54,627 nt of DNA from Gammaproteobacteria bacterium. GTDB lineage: Bacteria > Pseudomonadota > Gammaproteobacteria > Pseudomonadales > Pseudomonadaceae. Numbering within the stretch: position 1 is the first letter of the stretch; each line of letters starts with the position of its first letter. Positions 17,984 to 27,747 of the stretch are shown piece after piece. The notes beneath the pieces are model-generated. The model was not told where the DNA came from. It worked only from the letters and a program-made list of their open reading frames with translations, and made no database searches. The stretch spans positions 1-54,627 of the forward strand of contig JAHIWP010000027.1 of NCBI GenBank assembly GCA_018816095.1, read 5' to 3'. The translations under genes were made by a program, and so were the position numbers.

Positions 17984-18925
17984 TTACTCCGGCCAGAACG
18001 CACGAATACCCGCCACGCCCTGCGCTCCAACCTGCCAAGCCCGCGCAACGTCGCCCGGAGTCACCCCGCCCAGCAGGTAAGCCGGCTGATTAAACCCTTG
18101 CAATAACCCGGCAACCTGCTCCCAACCCAACGGCTGAGCATCGGGATGGGTGTGCGTCGCCTGTACGGGCGACAGGGTGATGAAGTCCACGCCCATCTGC
18201 GCCGCCAAGGCGAGTTCGTCTGCCGAGTGACAGGATGCCGCCAGCCAGCGCTCGCGCGGAAACGGCCGCCCCGCCGCGCTCAACTCACGCAGTTGGCGCG
18301 CCGTCAGATGCCAGCCGGCTGCCGGGAAGTCGCCCAGCCACTCCAGCGGCCCCTTGAGCATCAGTTGTGCCTTGCCTGCGCACAGCCCTAAAGCGTCGAC
18401 AGCGATATCACGGTATTGCGCATCGAACATCGCCGGCGCGCGCAACTGCAGCAGGCGAATACCGTTTTTCAACGCCGTTTGAATACCCCGTAGCAGCTCA
18501 GGCCCGCTCAAGCCCTCTGGGGTAATCAAGTAGCGCTCGGGCAAGCGTGCAGCCGCAACAATCGGCCGGTTGGCAGCCGGGAACTCATAGTCACCGAGCT
18601 GCCGGGGGCTGACCCAGGCCAGTGGCTGGCCTTCGGCGCCATGCGGTTCACCGGTAAACACCGAGACTTCCCAGACATCCAGCAACACCTGTTTGTCCGA
18701 GTAATCATGACGCACCTGGATTAACGACCGGGCTGCACTGGGGCGAATACCCAGCTCCTCCTCCAGTTCACGGGCCAGGGCCGTTTGCACCGTTTCACCC
18801 GCCTCCACCTTGCCGCCTGGAAACTCCCAGAGACCGCCTTGATGTTGAGCCTCAGCACGTTTGGCGAGCAGGATTTGCCCGTCTTCGCCGCGAATGACTG
18901 CAGCAGCTACATGAATACGCTTCAC
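17984..18925 (-). CDS. Nudix hydrolase (MutT-like) fused to ThiE/TenI-like domain
   Basis: 313 residues from a GTG at 18925. The N-terminal domain (1-130) is MutT-like, with a complete Nudix box GGKVEAGE...RELEEELGI at 38-60, expected to hydrolyse 8-oxo-dGTP and related nucleotides. The C-terminal domain (about 135-313) resembles thiamine-phosphate synthase: ITPEGLSG, LLQLRAP, GWHLTARQL, GVDFITLSPV and LLGGV. This Nudix-ThiE fusion is a known proteobacterial arrangement; whether the second domain is catalytic is not shown. The start has GGAGGAATATCTGGC upstream and its GTGA overlaps the GST stop by four bases. Confidence 0.9.
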   Translation of the reverse strand: MKRIHVAAAVIRGEDGQILLAKRAEAQHQGGLWEFPGGKVEAGETVQTALARELEEELGIRPSAARSLIQVRHDYSDKQVLLDVWEVSVFTGEPHGAEGQPLAWVSPRQLGDYEFPAANRPIVAAARLPERYLITPEGLSGPELLRGIQTALKNGIRLLQLRAPAMFDAQYRDIAVDALGLCAGKAQLMLKGPLEWLGDFPAAGWHLTARQLRELSAAGRPFPRERWLAASCHSADELALAAQMGVDFITLSPVQATHTHPDAQPLGWEQVAGLLQGFNQPAYLLGGVTPGDVARAWQVGAQGVAGIRAFWPE

Positions 18926-19554
18926 GCCAGATATTCCTCCTGGGCAGCTTGATACCAGCGTTGAAACGCCGGCCATTGATAGATTGTCTCGACATAGGCT
19001 GCAGCCTCAGCCGGCAGCGCCACCTGATAACTGCGCAAACGTGCCGCCACCGGGGCAAAGAAGGCATCCGCCAAACTCGGCTGGCCAAACAGGAAGCCGC
19101 CAGCCTGAGCAAAGCGCTGCCGGCACTCGGCCCACAAAGCGCAAATGCGCTGAATATCGGCCATGGCATCGGCCGGTATTTCGGCTAAGGCCTGATTACG
19201 CTTGAGATCCATCGGCAGGTGGCTGCGCAGCGCGACAAAACCGCTGTGCATCTCGGCGCAGGCACTGCGGGCCAGCGCTCGCGCCGCTCGCTCCTGCGGC
19301 CAGAGTTGGGCCGCCGGGAAACACTCGGCCAGGTATTCGCTAATCGCCAGGGAGTCCCAGATGATGCCTTCGTCAGTGATCAGCAACGGCACCTTGCCAG
19401 TCGGCGAGTGCTGCAGAATCTGTGCGCGAGTCTCGGGGCGGTTCAGGGCGATCAGCTGTTCGCTATAGGGCGCACCGCTGAGCTCCAAGGCTAGCGCCGC
19501 ACGCAGCGACCAGGACGAATAGGTTTTGTCACCGATAACCAGAGTAAGAGACAT
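18922..19554 (-). CDS. Glutathione S-transferase family protein
   Basis: 210 residues. An N-terminal thioredoxin-like domain (1-80), with YSSWSLRAALAL at 12-23 where the GST catalytic Ser/Tyr lies, KVPLLITDEG and DSLAISEYLAE (glutathione-binding), followed by an all-helical C-terminal domain with SLADAFFAPVAARL. The substrate is unknown. Translationally coupled to the Nudix-ThiE gene downstream through a 4-base overlap. Confidence 0.88.
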   Translation of the reverse strand: MSLTLVIGDKTYSSWSLRAALALELSGAPYSEQLIALNRPETRAQILQHSPTGKVPLLITDEGIIWDSLAISEYLAECFPAAQLWPQERAARALARSACAEMHSGFVALRSHLPMDLKRNQALAEIPADAMADIQRICALWAECRQRFAQAGGFLFGQPSLADAFFAPVAARLRSYQVALPAEAAAYVETIYQWPAFQRWYQAAQEEYLA

Positions 19555-19613
19555 GGGCTGCGCTCAGGGCGGGAAGGTCAAACGACCTTAAAAGGCGCCC
19601 CCTGCAATAGCAA

Positions 19614-19649
19614 ATTCCCGTTGTTCATAGCGCTATGAACAACGGGAAT
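19614..19649. repeat. Perfect 36-bp palindrome
   Basis: The left arm ATTCCCGTTGTTCATAGC (19614-19631) is the exact reverse complement of the right arm (19632-19649), with no spacer. It lies between the argJ stop (19681) and the GST start (19554) on the minus strand. There is no T-tract on either side, so it is not a standard terminator. It could be an operator for a dimeric regulator, a cruciform site or a dispersed repeat. Confidence 0.85.
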
Positions 19650-19680
19650 GCGGGCAGCCAAACAGCAGGTGCGTGGCCGA

Positions 19681-20898
19681 TCAGGTGCGGTATTCCGCGT
19701 TGATCTTCACGTACTCGTGGGACAGGTCAGTGGTCCAAATGGTCTCGCTGCAGCTGCCACGGCCCAATTCAATGCGGATGGTGATTTCTTCTTTCGCCAT
19801 CACCGCCGAGCCCTGCTCTTCGGTGTAGCTGGCCGCGCGACAGCCGCGGCTGGCGATGCACACGTCACCTAGGAACACGTCGATCAAGCTAACATCCAAC
19901 TGCGCCACACCGGCACGGCCGACGGCAGCAAGGATCCGCCCCCAGTTTGGATCGGAAGCAAACAGCGCAGTCTTGATCAGCGGCGAATGCGCCACGGCGT
20001 ACCCAACGTCCAGGCACTCCTGATGGGTTGCACCGCCGTTCACCTGCACAGTGACGAACTTGGTTGCACCTTCACCGTCACGCACGATGGCCTGTGCCAC
20101 GTCCATGCACACACTAAACACCGCCTCTTTGAGCTTGGCGAACAGGTCGCCGCTGGCCTGGGTGATCTCTGGCAGGGCCGCCTGACCGGTAGCGATGAGC
20201 ATGCAGCAATCGTTGGTCGAGGTGTCGCCGTCGATGGTGATGCGGTTGAACGATTTGTTCGCCGCGTCGCGCAGCAAATCCTGCAGTACGCCCTGGGCAA
20301 CCTTGGCGTCGGTGGCGATGTAGCCCAGCATGGTCGCCATATTCGGCTTGATCATCCCGGCGCCCTTGGAAATACCGGTCACGGTGACGGTGACGCCATC
20401 GTGCACGAACTGGCGGCTGGCACCCTTAGGCAAGGTGTCGGTGGTCATGATGCCCGTGGCGGCCTCAGCCCAATGATCCGGCGCCAGATCGTCCAGCGCC
20501 GCACGCAGCGCACCTTCAATCTTCGCCACGGGTAACGGCTCACCGATCACCCCGGTGGAAAAAGGCAACACGGCCCCCTCTTGCACCCCGGTCAAGGCCG
20601 CCAGTGCAGAGCAGGTGTGCGCCGCATCGCGCAGCCCCTGCCCACCGGTGCCGGCGTTAGCATTGCCAGTGTTGGTCAGCAGGTAACGCACGCTGCCCAA
20701 CACCCGCTGCTTGGCCAGGACCACCGGCGCGGCGCAGAACGCATTGAGGGTGAATACCCCGGCTACGCTGGAGCCCTCGGCACAGCGCATGACTACCACA
20801 TCCTTGCGCCCAGGACGCTTGATGCCCGCAGAAGCGATGCCCAATTCGAAACCTGGAACCGGGTGCAGGGTAGACAATGGGCCAAGACCAACAGCCAT
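19681..20898 (-). CDS. argJ: Bifunctional ornithine acetyltransferase / N-acetylglutamate synthase
   Basis: 405 residues. Transfers acetyl from N-acetylornithine to glutamate in the cyclic arginine pathway; bifunctional members also use acetyl-CoA. The precursor cleaves itself before the nucleophile Thr189 in KGAGMIKPNMATML, giving alpha and beta chains. Other conserved parts: TNTGNANAGTG, DTSTNDC and SDPNWGRI. The ATG at 20898 follows AAGGAGTCTTCCCT. Monofunctional versus bifunctional activity cannot be read from sequence. Confidence 0.95.
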   Translation of the reverse strand: MAVGLGPLSTLHPVPGFELGIASAGIKRPGRKDVVVMRCAEGSSVAGVFTLNAFCAAPVVLAKQRVLGSVRYLLTNTGNANAGTGGQGLRDAAHTCSALAALTGVQEGAVLPFSTGVIGEPLPVAKIEGALRAALDDLAPDHWAEAATGIMTTDTLPKGASRQFVHDGVTVTVTGISKGAGMIKPNMATMLGYIATDAKVAQGVLQDLLRDAANKSFNRITIDGDTSTNDCCMLIATGQAALPEITQASGDLFAKLKEAVFSVCMDVAQAIVRDGEGATKFVTVQVNGGATHQECLDVGYAVAHSPLIKTALFASDPNWGRILAAVGRAGVAQLDVSLIDVFLGDVCIASRGCRAASYTEEQGSAVMAKEEITIRIELGRGSCSETIWTTDLSHEYVKINAEYRT

Positions 20899-20937
20899 AG
20901 GGAAGACTCCTTGAGGGGGTAGGACATGAGAGATGGT

Positions 20938-20974
20938 AAAACGCCGCGAGCGGTCGAACCGTTCGCGGCGTTAT
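20938..20974 (-). terminator. secA terminator
   Basis: AACGCCGCGA / TCGCGGCGTT arms with an inner CGGT/ACCG stem. On the minus strand it ends in GCGTTTTACC. It separates secA from argJ. Confidence 0.8.
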
Positions 20975-21034
20975 TCAAGCGGGGCCAAGCATAGCCAACG
21001 TCACTGTCGGCGCAACCCGCTCTAGACAGTCGGT

Positions 21035-23767
21035 TTAGTTAACCTGACCGTGGCAGTGCTTGTACTTCTTACCGGAACCACATGGGCACGGCTCGTTACG
21101 GCCAATCTTCGGCTCAGTGCGCACAGGCGCCACAGCCACCGCTACATCACCCTCCTCTTCAGAGGTTTGCGGCGGCATAGCCGAGGCGTCCGCGTGCTGA
21201 AACTGCATGCGCTCAGCCAATGCCTCAGCCTCGCGACGCAGACGCGCCTCTTCTTCGGCCGGATCTTCGCGGCGCACCTGCACATGCGACAGCACGCGGA
21301 TGGTGTCGCGCTTGATCGAATCCAGCAACTCCTGGAACAAGGTGAAAGACTCACGCTTGTATTCCTGCTTGGGGTTCTTTTGTGCATAACCGCGCAGGTG
21401 AATACCGTGGCGCAGGTGATCCATGGTCGACAAGTGATCTTTCCACAGGTCGTCGAGCACACGCAGCAGAATCTGCTTCTCGAAGGTGCGCAGCGCTTCG
21501 GCACTGGCCTCGATTTCCTTCTCGTTGTAGGCCTTGATCAGCTCGTCAAGAATGCGCTCACGCAGGGTCTCTTCATATAGCTTGTGATCATCGTCGAGCC
21601 ACTGCTGGATCGGCAGACGCAGGTTAAAGCTGGTGTACAGCGCCTCTTCTAGGCCGGCGATGTCCCACTGCTCAGGCAGCGACTGTGGCGCAATATGTTC
21701 GTTGACCAGATTCTCGACGACTTCGCGGCGGAAATCGGCAATGGTTTCGCCAATATTGTCTGCGGCAAGCAGGGTGTTGCGCATGTGATAGATCACCTTG
21801 CGCTGCTCGTTCGCCACGTCGTCGTATTCCAGCAGCTGCTTACGCATGTCGAAGTTACGGCCTTCAACCTTACGCTGCGCCTTCTCGATGGCATTACTGA
21901 CCATGCGGTGCTCAATGGCCTCTCCAGGCTGCATGCCCAGAGCCTTCATAAAGTTCTTCACCCGATCCGAGGCGAAGATGCGCATCAGGTTATCTTCCAG
22001 CGACAGATAGAAACGGCTGGAACCTGGGTCACCCTGGCGGCCGGCACGACCACGCAGCTGATTGTCGATACGCCGCGATTCATGACGCTCAGACGCGATT
22101 ACATGCAAACCACCGGCTTCAATCACTTGCTGGTGACGCTTCTGCCAATCGGCCTTGATTTGGGCGATCTGCTCAGGTGTGGGGTTTTCCAGGTTGGCAA
22201 CTTCAACTTCCCAGTTGCCGCCCAACAGAATGTCGGTACCACGACCAGCCATGTTGGTGGCAATAGTCAGCGCGCCCGGACGACCGGCCTGAGCAATGAT
22301 TTCCGCTTCCTTCTCGTGGAACTTGGCATTCAGCACCTTGTGCTCGATACCCTCCTGATTGAGTAGCGCCGACATGTGCTCGGACGTTTCGATGGTCGCC
22401 GTACCGACCAGAACAGGGCGACCCAACGCCATGCTTTCCTTGATGTCGGTAACGATGGCGGCGTACTTCTCTTCCGCAGTCAGGTAGACCAGGTCGTTGA
22501 AGTCTTTACGCGCCAGGGCACGGTTGGTCGGAATGACGATCACCGCCAAACCGTAAATCTGATGGAACTCGAACGCTTCGGTATCAGCCGTACCGGTCAT
22601 GCCGGACAGCTTGTTGTACAGGCGGAAGTAGTTCTGGAAGGTGGTCGAGGCCAGCGTCTGGCTCTCGGCCTGGATCGGCAGGCCTTCTTTGGCTTCGATC
22701 GCCTGGTGCAGGCCCTCAGATAAACGACGCCCCGGCATGGTACGGCCGGTGTGTTCGTCGATCAGCAGCACCTGGTTGTTCTGCACAATGTATTCAACGT
22801 TGCGGTTAAACAGCTTGTGCGCACGCAGGCCCGAGTACACATGGGTCAGCAAACCCAGGTTATGCGCCGAATACAGGCTCTCACCCTCGGCCAGCAAACC
22901 GACTTCGGTGAGCATTTCTTCAACAAACTGGTGGCCGGCTTCATTCAGCTCAACCTGACGAGCCTTCTCATCAAGCTTGTAATGGCCTTCCTGAGTAACG
23001 ACACCCTCTTCTTCCTCAACATGCAGCTTGAGGCGCGGGATCAGCTTGTTGACCTCGGTATAAAGGCGCGAACTGTCTTCGGCCTGACCAGAGATGATCA
23101 ACGGGGTGCGCGCTTCATCGATGAGAATGGAGTCAACTTCGTCGATTACAGCGAAATTCAGCTCACGCTGGAATTTATCTTCCAGGCTGAAAGCCATGTT
23201 GTCGCGCAGGTAATCGAAGCCAAATTCGTTGTTGGTGCCGTAGGTGATATCGGCCGCGTAGGCTTCACGCTTCTCTTCCGGCGGCATAAACGGGGTGACA
23301 ATCCCCACCGTCATACCGAGGAATTCATACAGCGGACGCATCCAGTTGGCGTCGCGGCGCGCCAGGTAGTCGTTGACCGTGACCACATGCACGCCCTTGC
23401 CGGACAGCGCATTCAGGTACACCGCCAGGGTCGCCACCAGGGTTTTACCCTCACCGGTGCGCATCTCAGCGATCTTGCCTTCATGCAAGGTCATGCCACC
23501 AATCAACTGCACGTCGAAGTGGCGCATGCCCATCACCCGCTTACCGGCTTCGCGGGCTACCGCAAAGGCTTCGGCGAGCAGTTGATCGAGGGTTTCGCCT
23601 TTAGCCAGACGGGCTTTGAACTCATCCGTCTTGGCTCGCAGTTGCTCATCGGAAAGGGCAAGCATCTGCTCCTCGAAGGCATTGACGGCGCTTACCGCCT
23701 TGAGCATGCGTTTAACTTCACGCTCGTTCTTGCTTCCAAAGAGTTTCTTCAACAAAGGCGCAAACAT
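21035..23767 (-). CDS. secA: Preprotein translocase ATPase SecA
   Basis: 910 residues. Motor that drives unfolded preproteins through SecYEG. Visible: N-terminal [16 protein letters not shown], Walker A TGEGKT (104-109), Walker [22 protein letters not shown] and [15 protein letters not shown] helicase motifs, and the C-terminal zinc/SecB-binding tail [13 protein letters not shown]. The start at 23767 is chosen by homology; a longer frame to 23827 adds 20 residues that are not SecA-like. No secM is present upstream, as expected in Pseudomonas. Confidence 0.97.
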   Translation of the reverse strand: MFAPLLKKLFGSKNEREVKRMLKAVSAVNAFEEQMLALSDEQLRAKTDEFKARLAKGETLDQLLAEAFAVAREAGKRVMGMRHFDVQLIGGMTLHEGKIAEMRTGEGKTLVATLAVYLNALSGKGVHVVTVNDYLARRDANWMRPLYEFLGMTVGIVTPFMPPEEKREAYAADITYGTNNEFGFDYLRDNMAFSLEDKFQRELNFAVIDEVDSILIDEARTPLIISGQAEDSSRLYTEVNKLIPRLKLHVEEEEGVVTQEGHYKLDEKARQVELNEAGHQFVEEMLTEVGLLAEGESLYSAHNLGLLTHVYSGLRAHKLFNRNVEYIVQNNQVLLIDEHTGRTMPGRRLSEGLHQAIEAKEGLPIQAESQTLASTTFQNYFRLYNKLSGMTGTADTEAFEFHQIYGLAVIVIPTNRALARKDFNDLVYLTAEEKYAAIVTDIKESMALGRPVLVGTATIETSEHMSALLNQEGIEHKVLNAKFHEKEAEIIAQAGRPGALTIATNMAGRGTDILLGGNWEVEVANLENPTPEQIAQIKADWQKRHQQVIEAGGLHVIASERHESRRIDNQLRGRAGRQGDPGSSRFYLSLEDNLMRIFASDRVKNFMKALGMQPGEAIEHRMVSNAIEKAQRKVEGRNFDMRKQLLEYDDVANEQRKVIYHMRNTLLAADNIGETIADFRREVVENLVNEHIAPQSLPEQWDIAGLEEALYTSFNLRLPIQQWLDDDHKLYEETLRERILDELIKAYNEKEIEASAEALRTFEKQILLRVLDDLWKDHLSTMDHLRHGIHLRGYAQKNPKQEYKRESFTLFQELLDSIKRDTIRVLSHVQVRREDPAEEEARLRREAEALAERMQFQHADASAMPPQTSEEEGDVAVAVAPVRTEPKIGRNEPCPCGSGKKYKHCHGQVN

Positions 23768-23884
23768 ATCGACAGGATCTTCCAGGCGTATGGATTGAGG
23801 GCTACTGAACAGCGACCCATGCAGCACTTTTAGCTGCGTGCGAGGTGGGCATTCTACTCGGAAACGCTAATGAGGAAAGCGGCG

Positions 23885-24811
23885 TTATTCGACGCCGCCC
23901 ACTCGAGCGATGTAGCTGGCCGGATTAACCACCCGACCATTCTTGGTGACTTCGAAGTGTACATGGTAACCACTGGCACGCCCGCTACGACCCACCCTGG
24001 CAATCGTTTGATCGCGCTGCACCAGGTCACCGATCTGTACCAGGTTACTTTGATTGTGCGCATACAGCGTGGTGTAGCCGTCTGCATGGCTGATCTCCAC
24101 GACATTACCATAGCCCGACTTTACCCCAGAGAAGCTCACCACACCCGCAGCGACAGCCACCACATCACTGCCCGGCTTGGCGGCAAAATCGACACCTTTA
24201 TGCTGGGCGTTACGCCCAGTGAGCGGGTGTACGCGCCTGCCGAAGGGCGAAGACATGTAGCCATTGCGCACCGGCATACCCGATAGGTATTCGGCTTCGC
24301 TCAGCTGGCGCTCGCCGATCAACTGCTCGAGCACTTCTAATAACTGCTCACGACTGTCCAGGCGCAAGCTCAAGCGGTCGAGTTCATCCATAAACAGCGG
24401 CGGCGCATACGCTGCATCGCCCAAGCTATCTTCAGCACCGCCCTGGCCGACGTTGAGCGAAAAGTCGAACTCACTGGCATCTAGATCGGCCAATTCGGTC
24501 AGCCGCGCACCCAGCGCATCCAGACGCGTCAGGCGCGCCTGCAGCTCGGCCACATGTGCAGCGAACGCATCCAGCTGGCGCTGGGCGTCCAGGCGCACAG
24601 CGCCGACTTCGGCACGCTGCTGATCGAGCACCTGATTGATTTGCGTATCGTCCTGCACCCTAACAGTGGCAGGCGCCCACCAGGCCCCTACCGCTACACC
24701 GCTGGCCAGTGCAGCACCGAGCGCCAGCAACATCACCAACAGTAGCCCACGCAAATTTAGGCTGAGTGAACGTGCGGCACCGTGGTGCCGACTGAGTAAA
24801 ATGATCTGCAC
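23885..24811 (-). CDS. M23 (LytM-type) peptidase with coiled coil, membrane-anchored
   Basis: 308 residues from a GTG at 24811 (AGGGGAAT upstream). One N-terminal membrane segment (about 20-45) anchors a periplasmic coiled coil (about 50-115) and a C-terminal LytM domain (about 180-300). The zinc-ligand motifs HKGVDFAA (H and D) and HVHFEV are intact, so it may cut peptidoglycan cross-links rather than act only as an EnvC-like activator. Upstream of secA on the same strand, divergent from dciA. Confidence 0.87.
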   Translation of the reverse strand: MQIILLSRHHGAARSLSLNLRGLLLVMLLALGAALASGVAVGAWWAPATVRVQDDTQINQVLDQQRAEVGAVRLDAQRQLDAFAAHVAELQARLTRLDALGARLTELADLDASEFDFSLNVGQGGAEDSLGDAAYAPPLFMDELDRLSLRLDSREQLLEVLEQLIGERQLSEAEYLSGMPVRNGYMSSPFGRRVHPLTGRNAQHKGVDFAAKPGSDVVAVAAGVVSFSGVKSGYGNVVEISHADGYTTLYAHNQSNLVQIGDLVQRDQTIARVGRSGRASGYHVHFEVTKNGRVVNPASYIARVGGVE

Positions 24812-24892
24812 TGCATTCCCCTAACGGTGAAGACACAGCCGGCAGCAGCGATTCTGCTACCATGCTGACTTCACTTTCTCAGGCGTCCTGCC

Positions 24893-25357
24893 ATGACATT
24901 TCGTCCTTTGCCGGCCCGGGCTCCCGCCGCACTCTTGCGCGAAGCGAAGCCTCTGAAAGCGCTGTTCAATCAAGCGCAACGCATTGATCGCCTGCAACAC
25001 TTACTCGAGAGCCAACTGCAGCCGGCAGCCCGCGAACACTGCCATGTAGCGTCATGGCGCGAGGGCTGCCTGCTGCTGATAATCACCGATGGCCATTGGG
25101 CCACGCGCCTGCGCTATCAACAAAAACGCTTGTTGAAACAGCTGCAGGCACTCGAAGAGCTCGCGACCTTAACGAAGATTCTGTTCAAGGTGCAACCTCC
25201 GACCGCTGAAAGGCGTGCGCCAAGTCGCACAATGAATTTGTCCAACAGCGCGGCAGAAAACATCCAATCTACCGCCGAAGGCATCAGCGACCCCAAACTC
25301 CGCGCAGCCCTGGAACGCCTGGCAAAACACACCCAAAGCGATAAGCAAATAGACTAA
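24893..25357 (+). CDS. dciA: DUF721 / DciA-like protein
   Basis: 154 residues. The N-terminal half (about 15-100) fits the DUF721 domain: LLREAKPLKALFNQAQRIDRLQHLLES, then WREGCLLLIITDGHWATRLRYQQKRLLKQL. This domain defines DciA, the replicative-helicase operator that replaces DnaC in most bacteria; in Pseudomonas the gene is known to be tied to DnaB function. The C-terminal half is Ser/Ala-rich and probably disordered. Divergent from the M23 gene, convergent with lpxC. The gene symbol is assigned from domain and position. Confidence 0.75.
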   Translation: MTFRPLPARAPAALLREAKPLKALFNQAQRIDRLQHLLESQLQPAAREHCHVASWREGCLLLIITDGHWATRLRYQQKRLLKQLQALEELATLTKILFKVQPPTAERRAPSRTMNLSNSAAENIQSTAEGISDPKLRAALERLAKHTQSDKQID

Positions 25358-25444
25358 AATAGCCGACCAAAACACCCTGTGGCATGTTTATCCAGGCGCT
25401 GTAACTGCTCGAAATAGCCCTCCAGCACCGGCAACAGATAAAAA

Positions 25445-25466
25445 AAGGCCACCCGAAGGTGGCCTT
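25445..25466 (-). terminator. lpxC (end of dcw cluster) terminator
   Basis: AAGGCCACC / GGTGGCCTT with a CGAA tetraloop; seven or more T follow on the minus strand. It lies 27 bases after the lpxC stop and also ends the convergent dciA transcript. Confidence 0.88.
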
Positions 25467-25492
25467 AAAAAGTAAAGAAGGAAGGTAGTACG

Positions 25493-26440
<948 letters not shown>

Positions 26441-26456
26441 TCAACAATGGCCGGCG

Positions 26457-26485
26457 ATGATAGCAGAACCGGCCTTTGCTGAACA
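26457..26485 (-). promoter_or_regulatory. Candidate lpxC promoter (extended -10)
   Basis: On the minus strand TGTTCA (26485-26480), a 17-base spacer, then TATCAT (26462-26457) preceded by TGC, an extended -10. The start would be near 26450, about 46 bases ahead of the lpxC ATG and inside the ftsZ-lpxC gap. Confidence 0.5.
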
Positions 26486-26516
26486 CCAATCGTCCCAATA
26501 CTCCTGATACATTTCA

Positions 26517-27704
26517 TCAATCGGCCTGACGACGCAGGAAGGCTGGAATGTCGAGGTAATCCAGATCATCCTGAGGATTCATCTTGGCCGCAGTGGCTGC
26601 GCCGCCGTGGCTTTGACGCTGAACGGTAGGACGCTCGTAATCTTTGTAATTAACGCTTTGCTCGCCACGCGCCGGTGCAGCTGCGTTGCTGTGAGCGTTG
26701 GCAGACACCTGCACAGTATTGTCGATAACCTTGACCGGCTTCTCAATCCGCGCACCCAGGCCGGTGGCCACTACAGTGACGTGCAGCTCGTCGCGCATGT
26801 CCGGATCGATCACAGTACCGACCTTGACGGTGGCGTGTTCAGAGGCGAACTGCTCGATGATGTTACCCACGTCGGAGTACTCACCCAGGGACAGGTCAGG
26901 GCCGGCAGTGATATTTACCAAGATGCCACGCGCACCTTGCAGGTTGACGTCTTCCAGCAGCGGATTGCGAATCGCCGCCTCGGTGGCTTCGCGAGCGCGG
27001 TTCGGACCACTGGCGCAACCAGTGCCCATCATTGCCATGCCCATTTCGCTCATCACGGTTTTCACGTCGGCAAAGTCGACGTTGATCATGCCCGGACGCT
27101 TGATGATGTCGGAAATACCGCGCACAGCACCGGCCAATACGTCATCCGCCTTGGCAAAAGCCGACAGCAGGCTGGCGTCTTTACCGAGGATGGTCAGCAG
27201 TTTTTCGTTGGGAATGGTGATCAACGAGTCAACGCTTTCTGACAGCGCGCGAATGCCTTCTTCGGCAATCAGCATGCGTTTCTTACCTTCGAACGGGAAC
27301 GGACGGGTCACCACTGCAACGGTGAGAATACCCATTTCCTTGGCCACTTGAGCGATTACTGGGGCTGCACCGGTACCGGTACCGCCGCCCATGCCAGTGG
27401 TGATAAAGACCATATCGGTGCCTTGCAGCACTTCAGCGATCCGCTCGCGGTCTTCCATGGCGGCCTGACGGCCAACTTCTGGGTTAGCACCCGCACCGAG
27501 ACCTTTAGTCACTGCAGTGCCTAGCTGCAGAACGGTGCGTGCGCCGATGTTTTTTAGGGCCTGTGCATCCGTGTTGGCGCAGATGAACTCAACGCCTTCA
27601 ATGTTGTTTTTCGCCATGTGATTGACAGCATTACCGCCGCCGCCGCCCACGCCGATGACCTTGATAACCGCACTTGCTGGAGCGCTGTCTACGAGTTCAA
27701 ACAT
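26517..27704 (-). CDS. ftsZ: Cell division GTPase FtsZ
   Basis: 395 residues. Tubulin homologue that forms the Z ring. GTP-binding GGGGNAVN near residue 21 and the tubulin signature GGGTGTG (106-112); the T7 loop NVDFADVKTVM supplies the catalytic Asp. A variable Gln/Ala/His-rich linker (about 320-378) precedes the conserved tail DYLDIPAFLRRQAD that binds FtsA and ZipA. It starts 43 bases after ftsA, the largest gap within the division genes. Confidence 0.98.
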   Translation of the reverse strand: MFELVDSAPASAVIKVIGVGGGGGNAVNHMAKNNIEGVEFICANTDAQALKNIGARTVLQLGTAVTKGLGAGANPEVGRQAAMEDRERIAEVLQGTDMVFITTGMGGGTGTGAAPVIAQVAKEMGILTVAVVTRPFPFEGKKRMLIAEEGIRALSESVDSLITIPNEKLLTILGKDASLLSAFAKADDVLAGAVRGISDIIKRPGMINVDFADVKTVMSEMGMAMMGTGCASGPNRAREATEAAIRNPLLEDVNLQGARGILVNITAGPDLSLGEYSDVGNIIEQFASEHATVKVGTVIDPDMRDELHVTVVATGLGARIEKPVKVIDNTVQVSANAHSNAAAPARGEQSVNYKDYERPTVQRQSHGGAATAAKMNPQDDLDYLDIPAFLRRQAD

Positions 27705-27747
27705 TTTCCCTCTCCTTTACTTTCTAGTTATAACGCCTACTGCAAAA

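Noticed and set aside
22751-23833. Plus-strand frame of 360 codons opposite secA
   Set aside because: Shadow of secA, with atypical composition and no start signal.
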